A DNA stretch of 64,000 nucleotides from Sphingorhabdus profundilacus. GTDB taxonomy: Bacteria; Pseudomonadota; Alphaproteobacteria; Sphingomonadales; Sphingomonadaceae. The position numbers were made by a program, and so were the translations under genes. The notes beneath the pieces were generated by a model. It had not been told where the DNA came from. It saw nothing but the letters and a program-made list of their open reading frames with translations, and did no database searches. The DNA lies in contig NZ_SDWJ01000001.1 of the NCBI RefSeq assembly GCF_009769755.1, positions 1 to 64,000 on the forward strand, given 5' to 3'. Each line of letters opens with the position of its first letter. Position 1 is the first letter of the stretch. This document shows positions 52,349 to 59,576 of the stretch, piece after piece.

Positions 52349-52702
52349 ATGAGCGCTTACTATTTTTACGCGGGCATTTTGCTGATGGCTCTCGCGCTGG
52401 CCCACAGCATCATTGGTGAACTTCTGATATTTCGTCACTTGGCCAAAGGCACACAAAAGCACGAAGCGTCGCTTTCGCTCTTCGAACAGCGGCGTTGGTA
52501 CGCAATTCGGAGCAGTTGGCATGTAGTCACATTGCTGGCATGCGGGATCGGGTTTGTTTTGATAGATATCACGCGGCCTGTCGCGGTCATCACCTGGACT
52601 ATCGGCATCACGACAATCTTCTGGTTCATGGGAACACGTGGTCGGCACCCTGCATGGATTGTCTTGTCGCTCGTTCTTGGGCTATTGGTTGTCGGCGGCT
52701 AA
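52349..52702 (+). CDS. Small membrane protein with H-x3-GE motif (paralogue B)
   Basis: 117 residues, four hydrophobic segments (about 5-24, 54-72, 76-93, 99-116). It shares the pattern AHSIIGELLIF and GTRGRHPAWIVLSLVLG with the protein at 51743. The charged cytosolic stretch (RHLAKGTQKHEASLSLFEQRRW) follows the first segment. Likely in the same TetR-controlled transcript as paralogue A. Function unknown. Confidence 0.75.
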   Translation: MSAYYFYAGILLMALALAHSIIGELLIFRHLAKGTQKHEASLSLFEQRRWYAIRSSWHVVTLLACGIGFVLIDITRPVAVITWTIGITTIFWFMGTRGRHPAWIVLSLVLGLLVVGG

Positions 52703-52838
52703 ACGGCGCCCCCAAAGTGAAGGGAAATCGGCCATCTGTCGTGCCGTAACATTTGGGTAATTCCCTTATGTGCGATGGAATGTTTTGGGCATTTCCTTTT
52801 GATGGATCGATGCGGGATCCCATATTCAGGTCTCGACC

Positions 52839-53397
52839 CTAGTCCTCAATTATCTCTCGAATTTCTACGGTGCCGCCTGCATCAAATGTGGGGTTTCCTT
52901 CCAAAAGGTTTCGGGCTTCTGCCAAATTCTCTGCAACAATGCGAATGAACCCGTTAATGTGTTCGTCAGCCGGTGCTGCGATATGTCCATTGCGATATGC
53001 CTGCCCGCATCCAATCGAACTGCCCCCGCGAAACTGCCCTGTGCCATTTAGGCCGTGAACTCATAAATATCGTCGTCGAGGCGTCAAAATGGCGAAGATA
53101 TCGGGCCAAAATGCGCGCCGTCAGGCAGTTATTCTGCCTGCAAGCGTATTTTGGTTCGAGATCAAAGCCATTTTGACGTCCGAAGGATTTGACCCATTTT
53201 GCCCATCGCTGCGTCAGAAAGCCTTGAGATATATCTATATCCCTGCGGCTTCCTTCCTTGCCCTGTGCAAAATGGCCTCAAACCTCGACGACGATATTTA
53301 TGAGTTCACGGCCTAATCTTTCGATGTAGATTTCCCAATCAGCATAATTTTCGTCCGTGACCGTGTCTGAATGCATCAAAAACATGTACTCTGGCAT
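52839..53397 (-). pseudogene. YciI-family gene interrupted by a 263-bp inverted-repeat element
   Basis: N-terminal half (53397 to 53316, MPEYMFLMHSDTVTDENY...) has GGAGG nine bases before its ATG. C-terminal half (53050 to 52839) ends GNPTFDAGGTVEIREIIED, a clear YCII-domain terminus. Removing the element 53051-53313 and one copy of the flanking TA joins them in frame as ...DWEIYIERL-NGTGQFRGGSSIGCG..., a complete 97-residue YciI/DGPF-type protein. As it stands, translation stops after about 39 residues within the element (VVEV-stop). The otherwise perfect frame indicates a recent insertion. Confidence 0.85.
53051..53313. mobile_element. 263-bp non-coding inverted-repeat element (MITE-like), TA target duplication
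   Basis: Perfect 31-bp terminal inverted repeats at 53051-53081 and 53283-53313 (beginning GGCCGTGAACTCATAA), flanked by TA at 53049-53050 and 53314-53315. TA duplication is typical of IS630/Tc1-mariner transposition. There is no transposase frame. The interior holds nested hairpins: CGTCAAAATGGC (53082-53093)/GCCATTTTGACG (53167-53178) and CAGGCAG/CTGCCTG. Its left interior is nearly identical to the intergenic repeat at 31447-31516. Confidence 0.85.
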
Positions 53398-53530
53398 ATT
53401 CTATGTCCTCCAAATTGTAACTCGAACCGAAGGTGTTCGATGCGTTCACGGCCCGACAATTCATATGCTTTCAATTGGATCAACGCGAATTTCCGTTTGT
53501 ATCGACCAAAGTGCCGAGTTTCAGAGTTTT

Positions 53531-54118
53531 TCACGAGGGCAGCTTTACGTCATAAAGCACACCGCTCAAACCCATGACGACGAGAATTCCGATGATCAGC
53601 CCGGTTCCCGAGCATAACATGATCCAGCGCAATTGTGCTGTGTGATTGTCAGAATAGAAACGCCAGCTGATGGCACAGCCAATATGGGTAAATAACGCCA
53701 GAAATGAACCGGTGTAATAGGGTATGAAGAACAACGCTCCATTGGGTGTGTGTAGGCCCGCTGCCGCAAAATTGAAGTTGGTGTCGATACCGAGATAAGT
53801 CCTGGCAAAAAGAACAGAACACACATGGATTATCAAAAACAGCGCAAGATAAGCGCCAGAAATAATCTGTAACCAGGCAATGATACCGTCATTGTTGCGC
53901 CAGCGGTGCACCAACAGGCGAAACCCTGACAGCATTTGCCAGACCAGCAAAGATAGCAGGCCCGCTTCGATCACGATTGCCCGATATACAGGCCTGATAA
54001 TTTTCATGAATTGAATGTGATTTTGCTGCCCGGTTAACCCCACTAAATGGTTCGCGACATGCAAGATAAGGAAGATGCCGACAATTAAAGCTGAAACGCG
54101 GTGTGCAGTTTTTAACAT
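53531..54118 (-). CDS. Cytochrome b-like membrane protein
   Basis: 195 residues with five hydrophobic segments (about 10-30, 52-72, 83-105, 130-148, 165-187). Several membrane histidines (AHRVSALIVGIFLILHVANH, FLIIHVCS, LFTHIGC) resemble the heme-binding pattern of succinate dehydrogenase/fumarate reductase cytochrome b. No dehydrogenase subunits are adjacent, so a redox role is inferred only. Divergent from the TetR gene at 54229, with both ATACA...TGTAT operators between them, so it is a probable target of that repressor. Confidence 0.75.
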   Translation of the reverse strand: MLKTAHRVSALIVGIFLILHVANHLVGLTGQQNHIQFMKIIRPVYRAIVIEAGLLSLLVWQMLSGFRLLVHRWRNNDGIIAWLQIISGAYLALFLIIHVCSVLFARTYLGIDTNFNFAAAGLHTPNGALFFIPYYTGSFLALFTHIGCAISWRFYSDNHTAQLRWIMLCSGTGLIIGILVVMGLSGVLYDVKLPS

Positions 54119-54167
54119 CAGTTTAACTACCTCAGGGTCGCAGGGATTTCAGCATGGGTGCAATTAC

Positions 54168-54181
54168 ATACACATATGTAT
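54168..54181. promoter_or_regulatory. TetR operator 2A (ATACACATATGTAT)
   Basis: Palindromic ATACA-N4-TGTAT between the divergent membrane gene and the TetR gene; 49 bases from operator 2B. Confidence 0.72.
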
Positions 54182-54216
54182 GGTTGGGCTATTGCCAAAG
54201 ATTCAAAGTTCAGTCA

Positions 54217-54230
54217 ATACACTTCTGTAT
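54217..54230. promoter_or_regulatory. TetR operator 2B (ATACACTTCTGTAT), overlapping the TetR start codon
   Basis: ATACA-N4-TGTAT whose last two bases are the first two of the ATG at 54229. Binding there would block the regulator's own initiation region, implying tight autorepression. Confidence 0.72.
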
Positions 54231-54765
54231 GGAAACTGACCGCAAAAATAGAACCGTCTGGACAGACCAGGGACTTCGAGCGTTGGAAGCTCTTGGGCAT
54301 AATGCTCTTAAGGCGCAGCCTTTGGCGCACGCTCTTGGCGTAAGCCGCGGCAGTTTTTACTGGCATTTTGAAGACCTCAGCGATTTTCATTCCGCGCTTT
54401 TGGTGCGTTGGCGTGAACGCATGTTTGACCAGATAGTCCAAGACGTCACCCGACCAGGACACAATCCTATACGCCGGCTATTAGAGCGCGTGCTGTCGGA
54501 GCCTTCACGACTTGAAATTGCCGTAAGATCATGGGCACTTGTAAATTCGCAAGCCGCGCAAATGGTCGAAGACGTTGATAAGCGGCGCGTGGATTTCATC
54601 AAGGACCTGCTTTGCAAGGCTGGCTGCCCGCCGGAACTGGCAGTTACGCGCGCTCAATTGTTCAATTGGGCGTATCTAGGGTTCGCCTTGAGCAATCGCC
54701 GTCTCGACCCCGAGACACGGAACAATATTGTCGAGGATTTAATGAGGTTTGGAAACAAGAAATGA
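54229..54765 (+). CDS. TetR-family regulator of the ATACA-N4-TGTAT operators
   Basis: 178 residues. TetR N-terminus (WTDQGLRALEALGHNALKAQPLAHALGVSRGSFYWHFEDLSDF) and a helical C-terminal domain (RLEIAVRSWALVNSQAAQMVEDVDKRR, FNWAYLGFALS). Start chosen at ATG 54229, where the family homology begins; it would leave a nearly leaderless mRNA. An in-frame ATG at 54154 would add 25 residues spanning both operators. The stop overlaps the DUF2867 start (ATGA). Binding of the nearby palindromes is inferred from their position. Confidence 0.88.
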   Translation: METDRKNRTVWTDQGLRALEALGHNALKAQPLAHALGVSRGSFYWHFEDLSDFHSALLVRWRERMFDQIVQDVTRPGHNPIRRLLERVLSEPSRLEIAVRSWALVNSQAAQMVEDVDKRRVDFIKDLLCKAGCPPELAVTRAQLFNWAYLGFALSNRRLDPETRNNIVEDLMRFGNKK

Positions 54766-55286
54766 CTTTGGTAAGTTCGACCGTCATACCTTCGCAAAGC
54801 TTGCTTGACGCAAAGTTGGTTGATTCCGCATATTTTTCGGATTCATACAAAATCCCACTTAACGATAAGTCGATGTCCATGCCGAATATCTTCTTTGGGA
54901 TATTTGGTCATTCCCCGCTATGGTTGAAGGCCATGTTACTGCTTAGAAATCGTACCGCAGCCCGTTTCGGACTGGACGTACCGGATGCGTCGCTCATTTT
55001 ACGGCCGGAGCAGAAAACCCATTATGTTGTCGGCGACACCATTGGGCCATGGCCGATATTTGAATTGCAGGAAAATGAGTTGATCGTCGGGCGCAACAAT
55101 TCCCACCTTGATTTTCGACTATCGATACTCAAGGCACCGTCCGGACATGGTCATCATGTTACCGTGTCGACGATATGCAATGTTCACAATATTTATGGGA
55201 AACTATATTTGGGCGTTATCGCGCCGATTCATAAAAGTGGCGTAAAGCGATTGCTGGCCAATGCCGTTCTATCCCGACGTATTTAG
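54762..55286 (+). CDS. DUF2867 protein coupled to the TetR gene
   Basis: 174 residues of the DUF2867 type: GPWPIFELQENELIVGRNNSHLDFRLSILK and a C-terminal NIYGKLYLGVIAPIHKSGVKRLLANAVL. Family function is unknown; relatives are often fused to or near SDR-like NAD-binding proteins. No signal peptide. Translationally coupled to the TetR regulator and probably autorepressed with it. Confidence 0.82.
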   Translation: MTLVSSTVIPSQSLLDAKLVDSAYFSDSYKIPLNDKSMSMPNIFFGIFGHSPLWLKAMLLLRNRTAARFGLDVPDASLILRPEQKTHYVVGDTIGPWPIFELQENELIVGRNNSHLDFRLSILKAPSGHGHHVTVSTICNVHNIYGKLYLGVIAPIHKSGVKRLLANAVLSRRI

Positions 55287-55542
55287 CGATCATTGCATTG
55301 CAGCGCCGGAAGAAAGTGACCAGCAAAAATTATGCTTTGGAGGGCAACAAAGGACGCATCTAACAAGCGTGCCCGGCAATTTCATATATTAACGTGCAAC
55401 AAGGAATGGCCGCCGCGCACCATAATCCAAGCCTCCTCTGCCTCGAAATCTTCTATATGTTTTTCAGATCTTTGGTTACTCTGTTTGCGTGTTTTATTCC
55501 CATATGGCCGGCGCAAAACCGGGACAAGTCCCATTCACGTCT

Positions 55543-56334
55543 CTAAAATTTGAAACGCAGCGTTCCGCCGACATTCACATCGTTGCCCCAAGGGCCCTTA
55601 TACCGACCCGCATATACTGCTATGCGTTTTTTGTGGCTGATATCCTTGTTAAACTCAAATGAAAGAGATTGCTCTTTTGGAAGATAATATTCGCGCTTTC
55701 CGGTTTTAACAAAATCCATTCTCAGGTTTTGTGATTTTCCAATAGGCAAGTTCCAACCGCCATATACTTCATTGACATCCCGACCAGTTGACCATTGTGT
55801 TTTGAGATTGAACTTACGAGCGGCACCTGCCCAGATACTCCCATGCTTCGTTTCGGCGCGCACTCCTAAATCTGCCATAAATTCGGTTCGACCCCTGCCA
55901 AGCCTTGCATATATGTTTCCTGTCGGAAGCTCGGCTCGCGCCAACGTATCGATAAAAAAGCTTTTTGTGACAGTGAAGCTCCTTCGCACCGACACACGAA
56001 CGTCCGTCACACGTGACGGACGGGATGTTGCAACGGATTTCATCGAACCGGGTATCGCTTCAACATTCGAAGACTGAACAATGGGCGGCCGCGCTTCTCG
56101 AACAATCGAAGTATCAAGTTCCAGTTCAAATCCTGCGAGTTCGGCGTTCAAAAAAACAGGCGAAAATGACAGGCCATCTATAATTCTTTCGTCGTCCTCG
56201 ATTGGAGGAATGTATTTGAGGTTTTCTGAATTTTCCGCATGTGCAATTGCGCTATGCGATGCTGCAATGGTCGCGCACATCGCAAAGAGCGACTTGAAAG
56301 GGAGTTTCCCCTTGGGAGTTTCAGCAGTAAGCAT
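55543..56334 (-). CDS. Exported beta-barrel-like protein of unknown function
   Basis: 263 residues. Signal peptide (about 1-33, SAIAHAEN), a linker, then about 160 residues of alternating strands (VRVSVRRSFTVTKSFFIDTLARAELPTGNIYARLGRGRTEFMADLG..., KRIAVYAGRYKGPWGNDVNVGGTLRFKF) ending with Phe. This fits an outer-membrane barrel of about eight strands. No family recognised. A hairpin at 56361 separates it from the upstream gene on the same strand. Confidence 0.75.
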   Translation of the reverse strand: MLTAETPKGKLPFKSLFAMCATIAASHSAIAHAENSENLKYIPPIEDDERIIDGLSFSPVFLNAELAGFELELDTSIVREARPPIVQSSNVEAIPGSMKSVATSRPSRVTDVRVSVRRSFTVTKSFFIDTLARAELPTGNIYARLGRGRTEFMADLGVRAETKHGSIWAGAARKFNLKTQWSTGRDVNEVYGGWNLPIGKSQNLRMDFVKTGKREYYLPKEQSLSFEFNKDISHKKRIAVYAGRYKGPWGNDVNVGGTLRFKF

Positions 56335-56360
56335 ATCAGCCCCGGTCAGCCAGAGGTCGA

Positions 56361-56389
56361 TAGCGCCGACCTTTTTTTGATCGGCGCTA
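56361..56389. terminator. Hairpin between two minus-strand genes
   Basis: TAGCGCCGA (56361-56369) and TCGGCGCTA (56381-56389), a perfect 9-bp stem. The 11-base loop holds seven T (A on the transcribed minus strand). It is just past the stop at 56397; termination efficiency is uncertain because the T run is in the loop. Confidence 0.5.
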
Positions 56390-56396
56390 AGCTGAA

Positions 56397-56651
56397 TTAT
56401 CTGCGACGGACTGTATCTTTGGACTTGTCTGGCACGATTATGTGACCAGGATCCCGTACATCTTCCTTTTGAGCTGTTACCGGTATCGCATTCGTTGCCG
56501 TTCCAACAGCCACTACCGGTGCAGGCTGATCGCGGTCACGGTCAGGACGCGGAAGACGACCGGGATCGCGCACATCCTTGGCGATCAATATTGTAGGTAC
56601 AGTAATTAATGCTGCGGCTATTCCAGCCACTAATATTTTCTTTATTTTCAT
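56397..56651 (-). CDS. Small exported DPG-motif protein
   Basis: 84 residues. Hydrophobic signal (KIKKILVAGIAAALITVPTILIA), then a short polar tail with a duplicated KDVRDPG motif (AKDVRDPGRLPRPDRDRDQP and EDVRDPGHIIVPDKSKD). No family recognised. Start at 56651 behind GGGGAAG; an in-frame start ten codons upstream is unlikely. The repeated DVRDPG suggests a binding or structural motif. Confidence 0.65.
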   Translation of the reverse strand: MKIKKILVAGIAAALITVPTILIAKDVRDPGRLPRPDRDRDQPAPVVAVGTATNAIPVTAQKEDVRDPGHIIVPDKSKDTVRRR

Positions 56652-56947
56652 GACATCTTCCCCTGCAAGAACGTGGAACATCCACAGTCGTTTGCGCCCA
56701 CAATTTAAAGACTACGAAATTATCAGGGGGTCAATATAGTAATATTTACTGATGGTTAACGATGTTTGACGGGTTTAATTGCAAATATTTGTTTGCAAAC
56801 AAAAATTACCAATATTTTGGCATATTGCCGCTTTGTGTAGTGATGGCTTGAGATTAACTGTCCCAAAATTGAACAATTATTTCAACGCTGATTCCAATGG
56901 AAGTTTTCGATTTGAATATGTCTGAACGACATGATGTGAAGTGCTCG

Positions 56948-57901
56948 TTATTTCGAAAACACACCATGGCCGATATGGGCAGAAATCTTTCCCAATTCTG
57001 CCAGCACAGCTTGATCTTCGTCTCTCATGGTTTCCGATTTAACCGGGGATTCATAATATCCCGTGATTATGATCGGCGCGCCCTTATTCACGCCACCATT
57101 TGGCCATGCGATCGCAATGTCATTATAACGGTCAGGTCCATGCTTTGGGGCCATTCCTGTCCCGGTTTTGTCACCCGAACGCCAATCCGCAGGAAGGCCG
57201 GCACGAATGCGCTTGCTGCCTGTTTTTGTGGCCTCCATCCAACCCAAAAGCTTTGTGCGGGCGCCAACTGACAGCCAATTCGTCGTTGTCATCTTGGCCA
57301 CGGTGTGCGCCATGGCAAAGGGCGTCGTTGTATCACGAGGGTCGCCGACATCTACAAGCATCATCTCTGGTTCCAAACGGTCCAATCGCGTCTGAACATC
57401 GCCGATTGCACGCATCGCTGCCGTGAAGCCGGCTGGGCCACCCAATATCGCCAACAGCTTGTTCGTTGCTACATTGTCGCTAAAAACCTGAGCCGCTTCG
57501 GCCATTGCACCGATGGTCATCCCGCCCTTGGCGAGATTCTCGGTCACCACGGGCGCAAAATAGACCATGTCCGAAGACGTAATCGGGACAAAGCTGTCCA
57601 GATCCAGCTCGCCACCGTCAGCTTTTCGTAAAATCAGCGCAGCAAGTGCAAGCTTGAAGCTTGAGCACATACCAAATCGTTCGCCGCCGCGATGGCTGAT
57701 CGATTGTCCAGTTCGGGTATTGAGAATTGTTGCACCCAGTTTCCCGCCCGCGCTGCGCTCGAGTTCTGCCAGCGCAGTTTCAGCGCCTCCAGCTGTACCA
57801 AGTGTCGAGCATCCTGAAGCAAGTGCGAATCCAATCGTCGTCAGGCCTAGGTTAATTTGTCTTCGCGACAGCGAGAGTTCGAGCATGTTGGTCCGATCCA
57901 T
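56948..57901 (-). CDS. bla: Class A beta-lactamase, probable Tat lipoprotein, N170 replaced
   Basis: 317 residues. Active-site motifs: S70-xx-K (MCSSFKLAL), SDN loop (VFSDNVATN), Glu166 (RLEPEMM) and KTG (SGDKTGTG). In class A enzymes the residue four after Glu166 is almost always Asn170; here it reads Met (E-P-E-M-M), a substitution next to the deacylating water. The N-terminus SRRQINLGLTTIGFALASGC combines a twin-arginine motif and a lipobox, so export is probably Tat-dependent with lipid anchoring. It follows a MarR gene by three bases. Hydrolytic spectrum cannot be read from sequence. Confidence 0.93.
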   Translation of the reverse strand: MDRTNMLELSLSRRQINLGLTTIGFALASGCSTLGTAGGAETALAELERSAGGKLGATILNTRTGQSISHRGGERFGMCSSFKLALAALILRKADGGELDLDSFVPITSSDMVYFAPVVTENLAKGGMTIGAMAEAAQVFSDNVATNKLLAILGGPAGFTAAMRAIGDVQTRLDRLEPEMMLVDVGDPRDTTTPFAMAHTVAKMTTTNWLSVGARTKLLGWMEATKTGSKRIRAGLPADWRSGDKTGTGMAPKHGPDRYNDIAIAWPNGGVNKGAPIIITGYYESPVKSETMRDEDQAVLAELGKISAHIGHGVFSK

Positions 57902-57904
57902 GGG

Positions 57905-58399
57905 TCATTTATAGGCGTTCGCAGCAGATGTCGGAACATATATTTCTGTAGCGATACGTTCAGCAAATGGCTGGTGCTCCAACGCCGCGATGGCTTCACC
58001 GACGATTTGCAGCAGCGATGCCGATAATTCAGTGTCAAGCTTCGCTGCGGCGCGGTATGTTGCGGCCCATTGGATGTGAAGCAGCGGTAGCATTTCCATG
58101 AGCTTCTCGGTCGGCTGTGCAATCCGTTCCCTGCTATCACTGCCCGGCTTCAACATTAGCAACCCATATTTTTCCATCTGCGCCACGGTCTGGCTGACGG
58201 CGGAGTGGGAAAGGCCACTATGGTGTGCAATTGACTTGATCGAAGCCGGTCCGACTATTTCCAAAGACCTCACTATCGGAGTGAACCGAGCACGGTAATC
58301 GAGACCTAGCGACGCATAGCGACGTTCCACATCGCCATCGAGAAGTTCGAGCAGACGGCGAAGTTCGGTACCAAGAGAAGATGGTATTTTCAAGCCCAT
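57905..58399 (-). CDS. MarR-family regulator of the beta-lactamase/S41 cluster
   Basis: 164 residues. Winged helix: IVGPASIKSIAHHSGLSHSAVSQTVAQMEKYGLLML, preceded by dimerisation helices. Start at ATG 58399, which lies inside a 44-bp palindrome; the alternative TTG at 58405 is also inside it. The mRNA is therefore probably nearly leaderless and autorepressed. It is transcribed with the beta-lactamase and is divergent from an S41 peptidase. Ligand unknown. Confidence 0.88.
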   Translation of the reverse strand: MGLKIPSSLGTELRRLLELLDGDVERRYASLGLDYRARFTPIVRSLEIVGPASIKSIAHHSGLSHSAVSQTVAQMEKYGLLMLKPGSDSRERIAQPTEKLMEMLPLLHIQWAATYRAAAKLDTELSASLLQIVGEAIAALEHQPFAERIATEIYVPTSAANAYK

Positions 58400-58438
58400 T
58401 GCCAATATATAACAGCGCTATTATATATTGGCAATGGG
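58395..58438. promoter_or_regulatory. 44-bp palindrome covering the MarR start codon
   Basis: CCCATTGCCAATATATAA (58395-58412) and its exact complement (58421-58438) flank CAGCGCTA, itself palindromic except for one pair. It spans the MarR ATG and sits 63 bases before the S41 peptidase ATG, so a dimer bound here could control both directions. Confidence 0.8.
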
Positions 58439-58501
58439 TTTCGTTTGTATCATGAAGCATGCAGCTTGACTCTCGTGTCGATCTTTTCACCCGGAGAATT
58501 T

Positions 58502-59458
58502 ATGAAATATGTCGCAATCGTCTTTGCCCTGTTGATTACTCCGGTCAGCGCGTTCGCTACGCCGTTAACCGCGGAGGATCGCGACGCGGTCCTTCGGGAG
58601 ACAGCGACCCTGATCGAGGCCCGCTACGTCGATCCTGCCAAGGCCAGGTTGATCGCGCGCGAGATGCGAAAGGCTGCGCCGAACTGGCGGACCATTTTCG
58701 ATGCGGAAGAATTTGCGCGAACGATTTCGCAATGGCTGCGAAAGACCGCAAGTGATGGTCATTTTGCGCTGGATTATTCTCCAGCCGAAATAATTGAAAA
58801 TGAACCTTCGTCCTTTGGTGAGGCGGAAATGATCAAATATTATGGTCCACAGGTTAATCATGGCATCGAAAAGATTGAGCGATTACCAGGCAATATCATC
58901 CTGTTAGACGTTCGGGTGTTTCCGCCACTGCCCATGGCCGCCGATATGTTTACAGCGATGATGACAATTGCCGCACAAGGTGATGCCCTGATTATCGACC
59001 TTCGCCGAAATGGAGGAGGAGCGGACACCGCGAATCTCATGAGCGGCTATTTGCTACCGCCGGGCTCCAAAATGAGCGGCGGATATGATCGGCCAAGCAA
59101 TAGCTATTCGACGCAAATTTCGCCCTATTGGGTGCCGGGCCGAGTTTTCGGCAGCGAAAAACCGATCTACATTCTCACCAGCAAAAAGACATTTTCTGCT
59201 GCAGAAGCTTTCGCCTATGATTTTCAGGCGTTGAAGCGGGCAACCATTGTTGGAGAAGTCACTGGCGGTGGTGCCAACCCGTTCGAGTATCGTCGTGTCC
59301 ACCCGCATTTTGCTTTAAGCTTGCCTGAAGCACGCTCGATCAATCCGATTACCGGTACAAACTGGCAAGACGTCGGCGTGCAGCCAGATGTTTTGGTAGC
59401 CGCAGACCAAGCGCTGGAGACCGCGCTCCAACTCGCCCAAGAAAAATTGAAAAAGTAG
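58502..59458 (+). CDS. Exported S41-family peptidase (tail-specific protease type), no PDZ
   Basis: 318 residues. Signal peptide (1-19, VSAFAT), N-terminal helical domain (AEDRDAVLRETATLIEARYVD), then the S41 core with DALIIDLRRNGGG and the nucleophile region TSKKTFSAAEAFAYD, ending VGVQPDVLV. No PDZ domain, as in the tricorn/retinoid-binding-like subgroup. Start at 58502 behind CGGAG. Shares its upstream palindrome with the MarR-beta-lactamase genes and may be co-regulated. Confidence 0.9.
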   Translation: MKYVAIVFALLITPVSAFATPLTAEDRDAVLRETATLIEARYVDPAKARLIAREMRKAAPNWRTIFDAEEFARTISQWLRKTASDGHFALDYSPAEIIENEPSSFGEAEMIKYYGPQVNHGIEKIERLPGNIILLDVRVFPPLPMAADMFTAMMTIAAQGDALIIDLRRNGGGADTANLMSGYLLPPGSKMSGGYDRPSNSYSTQISPYWVPGRVFGSEKPIYILTSKKTFSAAEAFAYDFQALKRATIVGEVTGGGANPFEYRRVHPHFALSLPEARSINPITGTNWQDVGVQPDVLVAADQALETALQLAQEKLKK

Positions 59459-59496
59459 CGCAAGCCAATCTTATTGCTTGGGATGTGATGGACGTT

Positions 59497-59576
59497 GGGG
59501 ACAGTCCCCAAGGGGACAGTAGCCAGATAACACAAGGCCGGGGACTGTCCCTTTAGGGACTGCCCCCTTTTTTTAA
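59497..59576. repeat. Cluster of GGGGACAGTCCCC-type palindromes between convergent genes
   Basis: GGGGACAGTCCCC (59497-59509), GGGGACAGT (59512-59520), GGGGACTGTCCC (around 59540-59551) and GGGACTGCCCCC ending in a T run (59570-59576). Such repeats are scattered in many proteobacterial genomes and often flank REP-type mobile units. Here they also supply a terminator between the two S41 genes. Confidence 0.65.

Noticed and set aside
53089-53316. 75-codon plus-strand frame within the 263-bp element
   Set aside because: It is made of the hairpin repeats themselves and has no transposase motif; the same residues appear from the 31-kb repeat copy.
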